A stretch of 64,000 bases of DNA, from assembly GCA_015698045.1 (NCBI GenBank), contig BLAL01000191.1:1112001-1176000 (forward strand). The letters run 5' to 3'. The DNA comes from Rhizophagus clarus (lineage: Eukaryota; Glomeromycota; Glomeromycetes; Glomerales; Glomeraceae). Made by a program: the position numbers and the translations under genes. Positions 26,366-36,740 of the stretch are shown here, in pieces; position 1 is the stretch's first letter, and each line of letters opens with the position of its first letter. The notes beneath the pieces were generated by a model. That model was given only the letters and a program-made list of their open reading frames with translations. It had not been told where the DNA came from and searched no databases.

Positions 26366-27970
26366 ATGGAATATCAACAACCAGAGAAGGGAAATTATGA
26401 TTATTCTCAGCAGCAACAATATCCTCCCGTTTCCTCATTAACTACTGTTCCTCCATATCCAGGACCAGAACAACAAGGTCCTCCTCCCACAATTATAGCG
26501 GCAGGAAATCAGCAATCACCTTATACATATTCCCAACAACAACAACAACAACAACAACAATATATTCCTGCTCCAACAATGCCAGAAGCTAATCAAAATA
26601 ATCATGAACAATCGATTTCGTATAATCCACCAACTTATAATAATAACCAGTACAATCCACCACCTGAGGCGTCTTATAACAATAACCAGTATAATCCATC
26701 ATCTGAAGTATCTTATAACAATAACCAGTATAATCCACAATCTGAGACATCTTATAATAATAATCAATATAATCCATCACCTGAAGCATCTTACAATTTA
26801 TCTTATAATAACAACCAATATAATTCGCAGCCCGAGGCGTCTTATAATAATAATCAGTATAATCCATCACCTGAGGCATCTTATAATAATAACCAGTATA
26901 ATTTACCAGCTGAGGCATCTTATAATAATAACCAGTATAATTTACCAGCTGAGGCATCTTATAATAATAACCAATATAATTTACCAGCTGAGGCATCTTA
27001 TAATAATAACCAGTATAATTTACCAGCTGAGGCATCTTATAATAATAACCAGTATATTCCACAACCTGAACCATCTTATAGCAATAACATGTATAGCTCA
27101 CCACCACCGGAACCGTCTTATAATACTTCATATAACTTACCGCCACCACAACAGGCATCTTATAGTAATAATTCGTACAGTTCAGCTCCTGAGCCATCGT
27201 ATACTATATCATCAAATCAACCACAAAATCAACCGTCATCTTATAATAATGTTTATACTAGTTCTTCTTCAAATTCTTCTCCATATTTAACGAAACCATA
27301 TTCTCGTACTCAAAATAATAATAACGTGCAATTATCAAACGTCCCTCCACCCTCAGCACCACCTTTAAATTATGACGATAAATCACCAAGACCTCCAAAA
27401 AATTATCAATCCCCATCAAAACCTGCGAGAGAACCTGATTATTCATCATCATATACGCAACCACATATGGTTGTTCCAAATCAATCGAGGCCAGTACAGG
27501 AAAATTTTCCACCTAATTATGGAAGAACAAAACGACCTCGTAGAAATGATTGTGACTGTGATTGTGCGGATTGTTTTTCAATATGTGGTTGTATAAGGTG
27601 TACTTGTACTATAATTACTTTTGTTTTCGCCGCACTTTTTATAGCTGCGGGTATTTTCTTAGTTAGTTATTCAAGAGTTTTACCGGGAAAATGTCAAGGT
27701 GTTTGTGACCCTACAAATGGAGGTATACAAAATCCTGGCAATTTACCGAGCAGTATTGACAATTCACTCGGCAAAATCAATAATGATATTAATAATGGTA
27801 CCCAACAATGTTCTAGTTTATGTAAGGATAGTGTTTTTAAAATTCTATTTTATGGTGGGATAGGATTTATAGGCCTTGGTGCTTTAATAGCTTTAAGTCA
27901 AATTTTATGTATGTGTTGTAGAGTTGGTTCAAGTGGTGGAAGAGGTACAGGTTGTTGTTATTGTTGCTGA
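26366..27970 (+). CDS. Membrane protein with Q/N/Y-rich tandem-repeat N-terminal domain
   Basis: This is a single-exon gene of 534 residues. The first ~390 residues are low-complexity Pro/Gln/Asn/Tyr/Ser sequence: a QQQ tract, then about ten 13-residue repeats of the type SYNNNQYNLPAEA, then looser SYxNN repeats and a proline-rich stretch. A basic, Cys-rich junction (RPRRNDCDCDCADC, then CGCIRCTC) precedes a transmembrane segment at about residues 415-436. A loop with CQGVC and QQCSSLC follows. A second hydrophobic segment sits at about 492-518, and the tail is Gly/Cys-rich (GTGCCYCC). The Cys clusters flanking the membrane are potential lipidation or disulfide sites. I do not recognise a named family. 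A long disordered cytoplasmic or wall-facing tail anchored by two helices is what the sequence supports. Function is unknown. Confidence 0.8.
   Translation: MEYQQPEKGNYDYSQQQQYPPVSSLTTVPPYPGPEQQGPPPTIIAAGNQQSPYTYSQQQQQQQQQYIPAPTMPEANQNNHEQSISYNPPTYNNNQYNPPPEASYNNNQYNPSSEVSYNNNQYNPQSETSYNNNQYNPSPEASYNLSYNNNQYNSQPEASYNNNQYNPSPEASYNNNQYNLPAEASYNNNQYNLPAEASYNNNQYNLPAEASYNNNQYNLPAEASYNNNQYIPQPEPSYSNNMYSSPPPEPSYNTSYNLPPPQQASYSNNSYSSAPEPSYTISSNQPQNQPSSYNNVYTSSSSNSSPYLTKPYSRTQNNNNVQLSNVPPPSAPPLNYDDKSPRPPKNYQSPSKPAREPDYSSSYTQPHMVVPNQSRPVQENFPPNYGRTKRPRRNDCDCDCADCFSICGCIRCTCTIITFVFAALFIAAGIFLVSYSRVLPGKCQGVCDPTNGGIQNPGNLPSSIDNSLGKINNDINNGTQQCSSLCKDSVFKILFYGGIGFIGLGALIALSQILCMCCRVGSSGGRGTGCCYCC
26627..27060 (+). 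repeat. 39-bp coding minisatellite
   Basis: About ten units of 39 bp encode 13-residue repeats (SYNNNQYN followed by a variable 5-residue segment ending in EA, ET or EV). Four central copies (about 26870-27050) are nearly identical at the DNA level, differing by single silent changes, which suggests recent expansion. One unit carries an inserted short SYNL segment. Because the unit length is a multiple of three, repeat-number change never breaks the frame. Confidence 0.9.
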
Positions 27971-28574
27971 TAACAATTAATTGTTTATATGACAAATTCA
28001 AAACTTAATTTATTTATTATTTGTAAAAAAAAAAAATCCATTTTAAAAAATATTAAATTTAATTGACAAAAAAAACAAAGAATAAGCAAAACGTAATAAA
28101 ATATTTGTAAAATCTCTGATTTATTATATATTTGCTATGGTATCAACTATTGTATTGATCTGTTTAATTTTTGAATTATCTTAATATCTTAGCATTGACT
28201 AAAATTTATGATGCTAATTCAATAAAGACATATTATGCCATATGATTCAATTTACTTAAAAGATTCCTTATGGCAAGCAAATAATTATTAGTAGTTTTGT
28301 ATTAAAAGAAATAATTATAAGGGTTGATTTTGCACAAAATAATTCATTACCAATACTATACTTTTAAGACGAGGATTTATGGAATACATTATACCGCGGA
28401 ATATCGATTTTCGACAAAAAAATATTTATATTTCGTAATCACCGAATTTAACACGTTTTTAGTCACACGATCTTTGATCGTCGCTATATTTTCACGAGGA
28501 ATTCGTGATAATATAATTAAACGAAATTTCTGTGATGATCGAATTGCTGCTAAATTAGCTTTTCTTTTGAAAAA
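27971..28574. other. Intergenic spacer
   Basis: AT-rich spacer between the repeat protein and the Dph6-like gene. An open frame from 28324 overlaps the Dph6-like exon 1 in another frame and has no support. I see no RNA gene or repeat here. Confidence 0.4.
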
Positions 28575-29356
28575 ATGGATAAAAATACGATCGATTCAAA
28601 CGATACTGAACCTAAAGAAGTTTGTCTCTCATTCACAGGTAAAAAATTCTTGGATTTTATAATAAAATAAGGTCAACCTAATATTAATCTTCACTTCTAA
28701 AAAAAGGTGGCAAGGATAGCACATTAACATTACATTTAATATCCGCACAACCATCCGAATACAAAGTAACATCCTTGATTACATTCACTCCTCTTATAAC
28801 CACAAAACCATTTTTAGCACATTCACAACAATTAATATCACTTCAGGCAAAAACACTTTCACTTCCTCATTCGTTTTTACCAGTAACACCTCCATATTTA
28901 GAATCATATCGTTCTTTAATTATTACTCGGAATGTACCATATGTAGCTACGGGTGATATATTAGATGTATGTAATCAATTTATGGATCGTGTAGTAGAAA
29001 ATACTAATGTTAAATTACTTCGGCCATTATGGGAAAGAGACCGAAATGAATTAATGAACTTAATATTCTTAAATAATTTCGAAGTATTAATTACTTGTGT
29101 TAATTTAAACAAAATCAATGAAAATGTGGCTAGAAAAATGGTTGGAAATATGTTGACTAGAGAATTATATGAAAATATTATCTTAAAGCAAAATGACGTT
29201 GATGCATGTGGTGAAATGGGCGAATATCATAGTATGGTACTTAACGCTCCTTTGTTTAAAAAGAAAATTGTTATAAAAAAAGGCGAACAAAAATTATCTG
29301 ATGATGGAATTTTTTTATATTTTATGATCGATGACTGCGAAATAATTGATAAATAG
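28575..29356 (+). CDS. Dph6-like PP-loop ATPase (diphthine--ammonia ligase family), short form
   Basis: Two exons (28575-28638, 28707-29356) join in phase to 237 residues. The PP-loop TGGKDS that binds ATP pyrophosphate straddles the intron at residues 21-26. YVATGDI and LLRPLWERDRNEL follow in the middle. The family signature CGEMGEYHSMVLNAPLFKKK is near residue 190. In the known pathway the Dph6 family amidates diphthine to diphthamide on elongation factor 2. The protein matches the short form without the two C-terminal RidA-like domains that yeast Dph6 carries. It could also be a paralog of unknown substrate within the MJ0570-related group, since the first half is divergent. TRAPPC2 follows 102 bp downstream on the same strand. 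Confidence 0.75.
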
Positions 29357-29458
29357 TCAACTGTAGTGTTACAATATAACATGTGATCTGTATAATCAAA
29401 AAAAGATAAAAGTTTAATTGCGTTTTTTACAACGTTTTTCTGTTAAAATTTCATCATA

Positions 29459-30222
29459 ATGTCATTTTATTTTGCTATAGTAGGCACAAAAGATAATCCT
29501 ATTTATGAAGTAGAATTCGGTACTTCTGGGACAAAATCTGCCGGTCTTGACCCAAATTCAAAGGTGATACTTTCGCGAAAATCCTTTTATTAACGAAATT
29601 GTTGCTTAGCTCTATATCAAAATCTTTTTCGTGTAAAATTATTTACTTAGTAGAAAGACGAACATCGTCATTTAAATCAATTTATAATTCATTCTGCTTT
29701 GGACATTGTTGAAGAATTACAATGGAGTACTAATGCTATGTATGATATATATATATTATATAATTGTATATTAAAAAATTTTTATATAAAATAAATATTT
29801 AAATTTTATTTTTTATAGGTATCTTAAATCTGTAGACAAATTCAATGAATGGCATGTTTCTGCTTTCATTTCAGCTGGAAGTATCCTTTTAAATTATTAT
29901 AATACCGTAATTCTATAATGTTAATTTATATATATTTCTAAATGGTTAAATATTTGAAGATATTAAATTCATGTTGTTACATGAATCTAAAAATGAGGAT
30001 AGTATTAGAAATTTTTTTAATGAATGCCATGAGTCTTACATAAAGGTACATTTTTATAATTTAAAATTTATTATTGTAAAATATTAGTTTATATGTTCTT
30101 TTTTTTAATTATTATTTAAATAACAAAAGATATTAATGAATCCGTTCTACGAGATTAATTCTCCTATTACTTCAATTGGATTTGATACGAAAGTTCGTTA
30201 TGCTGCTAAAAGATATTTGTAA
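29459..30222 (+). CDS. TRS20: TRAPP complex subunit 2 (sedlin)
   Basis: Sedlin is a small longin-fold adaptor of the TRAPP complexes that act in ER-to-Golgi and Golgi traffic. The exons give [20 protein letters not shown], then [20 protein letters not shown], then [37 protein letters not shown], and finally [20 protein letters not shown] ending AAKRYL with the stop at 30220-30222. The length is as usual for the family apart from a short insertion around [15 protein letters not shown]. All splice joins are GT-AG and in phase. The 3' end faces the RS/RRM gene. Confidence 0.93.
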
Positions 30223-30575
30223 AAATCCAAGGATTTGATGTAATTTTAATATTTTATTTGATTTTTTATTATTAAATACTATTTAATATTTTTTCTTAAA
30301 TTTTGTTTCTTCTTTTTTCCTAAATTATAATTCACGATTATAAAAAGTAGTGAATGGTGAGAAAATGAAAATTTTACTTACCTCTAAAGGAATAAAAAAA
30401 AACTATTAAAAAGATTAACAAATTGATTGAAAGACTAAATAAAATGTCATTCAACACTTATGGTGCTAAAGTAAGGACAATAGGGTAATTTTCGCTTAAG
30501 CAATAAATTAATTATGCTAGAATAAAATTTTTTTTTTTCTAAAAAGATTCGAGTTTTATACGAAACTCACCTATC
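30223..30575. other. Convergent 3' spacer
   Basis: This spacer lies between the TRAPPC2 (+) and RS/RRM (-) stop codons. On the minus strand a strong donor-like GTGAGT lies 11 bases after the RS/RRM stop codon, so a 3'-UTR intron or alternative C-terminus is possible. No coding gene is seen. Confidence 0.35.
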
Positions 30576-32270
30576 TTAGAGATCATCGTAAGCTATTATT
30601 TTACGTTTATGTCCTTGCGCTCTTGGATCTAATGGTGGTTGCGAAGGTGGAACTGGAACTAAAAATATGGAATCAGCTTTGGTTATTCTTGTAGGAATTC
30701 AATAAAAATAGTTTTGATGACGTACCTGTTCTATCATTCACATATGGAGCTGTTTGAAATGAATAATGAATTCCGTATGTAATTTGTTTAATGTCATTCT
30801 GTTTAGCAGTTGCACCATCTATAAAAGAAATAAAAATGTCAGACAATGTGTATTATAATTATTTACCTTCATGGTATAGATATAAAAAACCTGCATCGCT
30901 CCAAGGAACATTTCCAAACCCGTTCAGATTTCTTTCTGGCCTTTTGGCACGATTTACTAAAAATCCACATAAAAATTAACATTCAATGTTTGTAAAGAAA
31001 CTTAATAGTTATAATTTTAATTTTATACCTTGTATATAGCCTGAACCTAACAATGTTCCGTTCATTTTGCGACGAGCTTCGGTCGCGTTCTCTTCGGTAT
31101 CGAAATCAATGAAAGCAATACTATGGTATATTTTTTTTTAAAAAAAAAAAAAAATAATAAATAAATAAATAGTCAAAATGAAACAAAAAATTAAATGATG
31201 TAGGACTCACCCCTTTTCAGAAACCATATTGATATTTTCTATATCACCGAATCGTTCAAAAGCCATATGTAATGTACGTTCAGTGACATCCTTAAGTTCA
31301 CCGACATATATTTTTTTAGTGTAAAACTCGGTGTCAATATATTTACTTGCTACTTGATACTGCTACAAATATCAAAAAGACTAATCAGCTCAACTATAAT
31401 GAAAGATGATTTAAACAATGAAAAAAAAAAACATACATCTTCATAACTATTACTTGACCATCTCCTTCCCTCTGGTTCATTGTTTCTATCCAACGACCGA
31501 CGACGTCTTCTGCTACTACTTCGCTTTCGCTCGTACTCTTCCTCACTATCTGAAGAACGACGTGACCAAGTCCTAGAACGTTTCCGATCTCTAAACCTAT
31601 TACCATCATCGTAACGATAATGATCCTCTCGGTCACTATCTGAATATCTGTTATAACTAGATCTACTCGGAACATATCGATCATAATGAAGTTGACGACC
31701 GTGATCATTTCTTGGATGATAGTGACTTGAGCGAGAATCATAATAATCGTCAGAAGAACGTCTCCGCGAGGAACGAATGCTACTACTACTAAACCGCCGT
31801 GATCCAGATTTATAACGATCATAATCGCTGTTATCGCTATGATCATAATCATCATCACGTTGTCTACTGTCTCGTCTCAACATGCGACCGAACTCGTCTA
31901 CTTCAACTTTCTCACTACAATATTAAATTATATTTATATAATATTTATAAGAAAATTAGCAATCCAATAGATTATCGGAAGAAATTCATTATTTAATCTT
32001 TTGTTAAAGAGATCGCAAAATAGTGGTAATTTAAAACTAACTTATCATTCTCTTCGGTTTTTTTTTTATTTTTTGTTTCTGAACCATTATCTTGTTTATT
32101 TATAGTGGTAGAAATTTCTTTGTCAGATTTTCCAGTTTGTTGTGAACCATTTCCTTCAGCCTATTAAATAATTGCAAAAAAAGAACGTTTAAATTAGATC
32201 AGAAATACACGAGGCTTAGAAAGCCGACTATAATTTATAATAATGACGAAAGAAAACATACGACCACCAT
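30576..32270 (-). CDS. SR-like splicing factor: RS domain plus one RRM
   Basis: On the minus strand a tiny first exon (MVV) and a Lys/Glu-rich exon lead into a long Arg/Ser/Asp-rich exon (31423-31911), with runs such as RKRSSSRRRRRSLDRN typical of RS domains. An RNA recognition motif follows: KKIYVGELKDVTERTLHMAF (RNP2 = IYVGEL), FGDIENINMVSEKG, and after an intron AFIDFDTEENATEARRKMNG in the RNP1 position. The C-terminal exons (PWSDAGFLYLYHEDGATAKQ, QITYGIHYSFQTAPY, ending RKIIAYDDL) have no domain I recognise. It probably binds pre-mRNA and recruits spliceosome parts in the nucleus. The architecture resembles Tra2-type SR proteins, but RNP1 is atypical, so no symbol is given. It is divergent from the BAP31-like gene. 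Confidence 0.82.
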
Positions 32271-32611
32271 TTTTATATGTATGGCAATACTCTCTTAGGC
32301 TGGTGGGCGTTAACTTCAAAATGATAAAAATAAAAATAATGTAAAATACCGTTTGAAAAAAAAAAATTTTTTTTTTTTTAAAAAAAAAAAATCGACGTTT
32401 CACAAGAAAAATGTTCAAGAAACATGTGCTTTTACTTTTAAAGTATTTCAAAATTAAACACGTAATTTTAAACGTAATTTGACGTAATAAAACTAGAATT
32501 AGGAATAGTTCTTGACATTCACGCATAAATACTAAATTCAGGCTCTAATTTTTTTTTTCATTTTTTCATTTTTTTCCTAATTTGTTGACGAGATTTTTTA
32601 CATTCGCAAAC
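32271..32611. promoter_or_regulatory. Shared divergent upstream region, RS/RRM / BAP31-like
   Basis: 341 bp lie between divergent start codons. The region has a T-run and an A-run back to back at about 32360-32390. No named factor site is recognised. Confidence 0.35.
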
Positions 32612-33848
32612 ATGACTCTTTACTATTTTTTAGTTTTTGTTCTATTAATCGCTGAGGTATCTATTTTTTTCGTTCTTTAAGTTGTATTCTATATATTATT
32701 AATAAACTAAGCAAGTTTTTCATTGTACCCAAAGTGTGCAGCGTTTGTAGTTTTAATCGTAAGTGTAACCGATTAATTAAAGTTATTTGTTTTAAATTAT
32801 CTTTTGAGAAGTACTGAACTCGTTACGTTAACAAGCTACCTTTTCCACGCGCGTGGAGACGCGCTGTTTTGCGATGGGTGTCAAAGTCGGATTTGGTAAA
32901 AACCCGGTTATACTTTTGTCAATTTCGCGCATATTAAAGTTATATACTAACATTTCTTATTTATAAGGTCGCTAGGTCCCAAATCGCGATAAAATTTACT
33001 TTTATGTAAGTTAAAAAAGCGTTTTTTCCTTGACATTTGATCTGTGAACTTATCATATTATTTTTTCAATAGCGCTGTTTTGATCTTGTTTATAGGTAAG
33101 TGACAGAATTATAATTTTAGATGATTCTTGAATTAATATATACATACTATCATTATTTAGATGCTACCAATCGCACCTTTAGTGTCCAGAGCCTAGACAA
33201 AACTGAAATGACTGATACTAGAGCAGAAGTTGCACATCATGCTAAAAAATTCTATAATCAACGTAATATGTAAGTTACCTCGTATTTGAAAATTAATTAT
33301 GTTAATCGTGTACTTCTAATGATCTTTTTGACATATTTACAATTTAATAGGTACTTGACAGGGTTCACGCTTTTCTTGTCGTTGTAAGTACTACTGTGAA
33401 TTTCTCGCGGTTTAAGTTCAATTTTACATTAATATCTTATTTTTGATTAACATTTGATAAACAGGATTCTCAATAGAACATATGTATTGGTTGTAGAATT
33501 GTTGGAGGCCGAAGATAATTATGAAACAATTAAGAAACAGGTCAGGTTAAATATATAATGAAGTAAAGGTCTTAGTTGGTATTACTAATCTCCTTAAACG
33601 TTATTAAAATATTTTTATAGGTTTCCAATCATTCAAAAGATCAATTACGTTTCACAGAAGTTGAGGAACGAATGAAGAAAGAAATTGAAGCTTTAGCAAA
33701 GGAATTGGAAGAAGAAAGGAAGAAAGAAAGAGATTTTGAAACATTAAAGAAGCAAGCAAATCAACAAGCTGAGGAATATGATAGATTGGCAGACGAATAC
33801 AGTAATCTTGAGAGAAAAGGAAGTTCTGAAAGCAAAAAAACTAGTTAA
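32612..33848 (+). CDS. BAP31/Yet-type ER membrane protein
   Basis: BAP31 and yeast Yet proteins are ER membrane chaperone or cargo-sorting factors. The exons give MTLYYFLVFVLLIAE, CAAFVVLI and LPFPRAWRRAVLRWVSKSDL, the family signature. A second hydrophobic stretch follows (QIAIKFTFIAVLILFIDATN). Then come DTRAEVAHHAKKFYNQRNMY, a third segment (LTGFTLFLSL plus ILNRTYVLVVELLEAE), and a long charged coiled coil (EERMKKEIEALAKELEEERK onward) to the stop at 33846-33848. Three N-terminal membrane helices followed by a cytosolic coiled coil is the family layout. The C-terminus (ESKKTS) lacks a canonical KKxx ER-retrieval signal at the very end. Exon joins were set by conservation and the phases agree. 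Confidence 0.87.
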
Positions 33849-34318
33849 ATATCCGTAGTATTGAACCCTACTATTGGGAAAATTAGTATTATTGCTAATT
33901 ATATATGGAGATAGAGATTAAACTCCTATTTTCATTGTTATACACTCAATATCAGTAATTGTATCTATTTCAAATCAAGTATAATGAATAATATCAGTAC
34001 AGAACTTGAACATTATTATGAAAAATTTTTTTCTTATTTTTTGCGTTATACATACATTTAGCGTTTCAATAAAAATTTAGGTTGACTAATAGTAACAACT
34101 ATTTTAAAGAAGAAGTGCTGCTGAAAGTAAGATTTTCTTCTTTCTATAAACTATCTTATTTAATCGGTCATAATATTCTACTATTCCGATTTTGTGGTAT
34201 ATAACATGATCTTCTCTCAGTTCCACCACCAATTAAAACTACGTACAGCTATACATTATTTGTTGTATAAAAAATTAACCACAACGCAGCTACTACAACA
34301 AACGTTTCCCGTGGAAGT
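33849..34318. other. Convergent 3' spacer
   Basis: 470-bp spacer between the BAP31-like (+) and Orm (-) 3' ends. AT-rich, with no coding sequence or repeat that I can support. Confidence 0.4.
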
Positions 34319-35119
34319 TCATTCAACTTCAAGTTGATTAATTCCAAATAAACGAACTTTATGCAACTGAGGTAATTTTGCTATAAGTACTACCAACAAA
34401 AATGTAAAATTGACCAAAAATGTAATTGCATCATAATGGGTATAATGTGTACTGAGTAAAAACCTAAAGAGAAAAAAAAAATTAATCAAAATTTAAATTT
34501 AACAAAATTTGCATATTTAACTTTGCTTACATACAATCCAATTGGTAAAGCTGTAAGGTATTTTTTAGCAGGAGTAAATTGGGCTCCATTATCAATTTGT
34601 TCCCATAATGTTAATCCATCGTAAGCTCCCGAATTAAAATCGAATGGAATCCCTTTTACCCAATGAAACATCACAAAACTACCCTAAGCTCAATAATTAA
34701 TAAAATTAATTAGTTATAAATTAAGAAAAAGGTTTTCGTAAGAGAATAATATTTACGAGCATATATGATAGATTGGTTAATGTCCAACTGGTTTCAGAAG
34801 ATACTCCAGGAACACTACTAAACAAAATCTTGACGCAAATAATCAAAATGATATGAACTAACCAAGCACCTAAATGATAAGAAATTAGACAATCAATCGA
34901 AATAAATAAGTAAGGATCCTTCAATTTATAAAAAAAAAATGCAATAAGAATCAATCGATAGTTTAATTTGAAGAAAGAATAAAACTTGTTCATTATTTTC
35001 TTTTTTCTACCTTTATAGTATACCCAATTAGAATTTAAGTTTGGTAGAGCAAATTGGTCTTCATCGTAAGTAGTTGGTTTTTCAGTAGTAATAAAACTTC
35101 TTGATCTACTTCTCGCCAT
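34319..35119 (-). CDS. ORM1: Orm/ORMDL family sphingolipid homeostasis protein
   Basis: Orm proteins are small ER proteins that bind and inhibit serine palmitoyltransferase, the first step of sphingolipid synthesis. On the minus strand the ATG at 35119 gives MARSRSRSFITTEKP, an Arg/Ser-rich head where yeast Orm proteins are phosphorylated. Then follow NLNSNWVYYKGAWLVHIILI, the hallmark SWTLTNLSYMLGSFVMFHWV, KGIPFDFNSGAYDGLTLWEQ and FLLSTHYTHYDAITFLVNFT, ending GINQLEVE. Three introns; the last donor is GTATGT, which alone restores LPIGLFLLS. An in-frame upstream ATG at 35161 exists, but 35119 fits the family better. It is divergent from the TMEM128-like gene. Confidence 0.95.
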
Positions 35120-35449
35120 GTTCTTTATTGGGAGAAAAAATGACGAATAATAAATATACAATAGATAAATATTTATAAGAAGAAATAAATTTTAAACACG
35201 TAAGGAAAAAAAAAAAGAGGTTAAAATAAGCCTATTTTATAAAAGTAAAAAAAAAAAAAGGGTTGAATATTTAGGAACTTTGTTGGAATAACTACAGTAT
35301 GATCGGTTGGAAAAAACCTGAACAGCAAAAAAAAAATCTACTTTACCAGGAATTGCATTCTTTGATCAGGTGAAAATATGCAACTCTAATAAGGTTGCAT
35401 AAATAGAAATTGATCGGCGCATCTTTTAACAACACGTCTTTTTTTTCAA
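35120..35449. promoter_or_regulatory. Shared divergent upstream region, ORM / TMEM128-like
   Basis: 330 bp between divergent start codons, with several A-runs (35208-35215, 35248-35258). No named binding site is recognised. Confidence 0.35.
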
Positions 35450-36038
35450 ATGAGTAGCTACGAACAAACCGATATTCGTCGACGCGCTGCTAAAACAATT
35501 GAATTACAAGAACCTTTGCTTGATAGTGATGGTAATAGGGCTCAACGACATACAAAACGATCAAGACCTTCATTTATTACAAGAATATTAATTGCGATAA
35601 AATGGATCATTATTGCTGCTATTATTTCTTGGTATTTTGACGCATTGCAAGGTGTTCATCAAGTATTGGAAAAAGATACTTTGAAAAGGTTAGAAAATTA
35701 TTCTCTTTCTTGATATTTATTTATAATAATTTCTAAAAAATCACTTTTTTTTTAGAAAAATATTTTATTTATCATTATTAGCACTATTAGGCATGCTATT
35801 GATTTTTATATATTTACAATATTATATTCCATTCACAAAAAGAGTTTCACCACCAAAATATTCATCATGGAATACTGATGATACTTTAAAGAAATTTATT
35901 CCCATAGCTACTTCTATGGGTTTAATAGGTGTAATTGGCTTATTAATTAGTTTTTGGCATATCTGGGGATTTTTTGGTACTCCGTTAGTAGTATTTTCTG
36001 CATTAAAGAGTATTATCAATATTTTAAATATTCTTTAA
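35450..36038 (+). CDS. TMEM128-like four-helix ER membrane protein
   Basis: Two exons (35450-35688, 35756-36038) join in phase to 173 residues. A basic, polar N-terminus (QRHTKRSRPSF) is followed by hydrophobic segments: ILIAIKWIIIAAIISWYF, YLSLLALLGMLLIFIYLQYY, IATSMGLIGVIGLLISFWHI and LVVFSALKSIINIL. Four membrane helices with the WHIWGFFGTPLVVF ending match the TMEM128 family, whose function is poorly known. The assignment rests on size, helix pattern and the last motif. Confidence 0.72.
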
Positions 36039-36740
36039 AATAATAAGTAATTAAATATGAAAAACCATTCGTATCTACTATGTTTGTTAAAACAATTATA
36101 TATATTCTATTCAACAATTAAATCCCAGAATCCCACATTTTTGAGCGAAACTTTTTATATAATATTTCATCAAAATTTTTCGTCAGGCTTTGTGGGTATA
36201 CTTAAGTCAATTATAAAGCATGAAACGCGTCAATAATCGTGTATTCTGCTACCAAAAATTGATATATTTATTAATCACCTTAATGTAAAATGTAATATCC
36301 TTTATTCCTTTAGTGTTTATAAATATATATACAATTAATTGTTAATTTTGAAGATCAAAGAAGTATTGTGTAAGATAGTATATTAAATATAATTTTGCAA
36401 GATTAAAATGTATATTAGTATTATATACATATATTATATATACATTATTCTTCACTGAACAGTTGAAAAATATGCCTTTGCCTTATCAAGCACAGGAAAA
36501 TCATACATTTCTCTATCTCGTGAACTTTCCGTTATTTTATTAATCAACATCCATTATCCTGTGCCTTTTTTTTCTACTGATACTATAATATATTAATAAC
36601 AAAAGTAACACAATAACTTTGAAGCTAAATTTACTCATTGCTTCATATCTTTCCCATGAAAAAAGATTGTTCTCAAAATATTATGCATTTGAATTGTGCA
36701 CAATTATTTTTTTTTTTTTTGATAATAAATACTGATTCAT
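36039..36740. other. Convergent 3' spacer
   Basis: 700-bp AT-rich spacer between the TMEM128-like (+) and TAF12 (-) stop codons. A short inverted repeat, GCACAGGA at about 36490 and TCCTGTGC at about 36557, could form a hairpin. A (TA)-rich stretch lies at about 36420-36445. No coding gene is seen. Confidence 0.4.

Noticed and set aside
26589-27290. Two long open frames (minus strand 202 codons; a second plus frame 228 codons) over the repeat protein
   Set aside because: The 39-bp repeat lacks stop codons in several frames, so these are repeat-driven shadows with monotonous composition. The SYNNNQY frame has a start, membrane segments and a plausible end.
31394-31858. 154-codon minus-strand frame within the RS-domain exon
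   Set aside because: It is an out-of-frame reading of Arg/Ser/Asp-rich repeats giving Met/Ile/Val strings; the RS frame joins in phase to the RRM exons.
32845-32856. Perfect 12-bp palindrome CCACGCGCGTGG
   Set aside because: It lies inside a BAP31-like exon and encodes part of the conserved PRAWRRAV segment; coding constraint explains it well enough.
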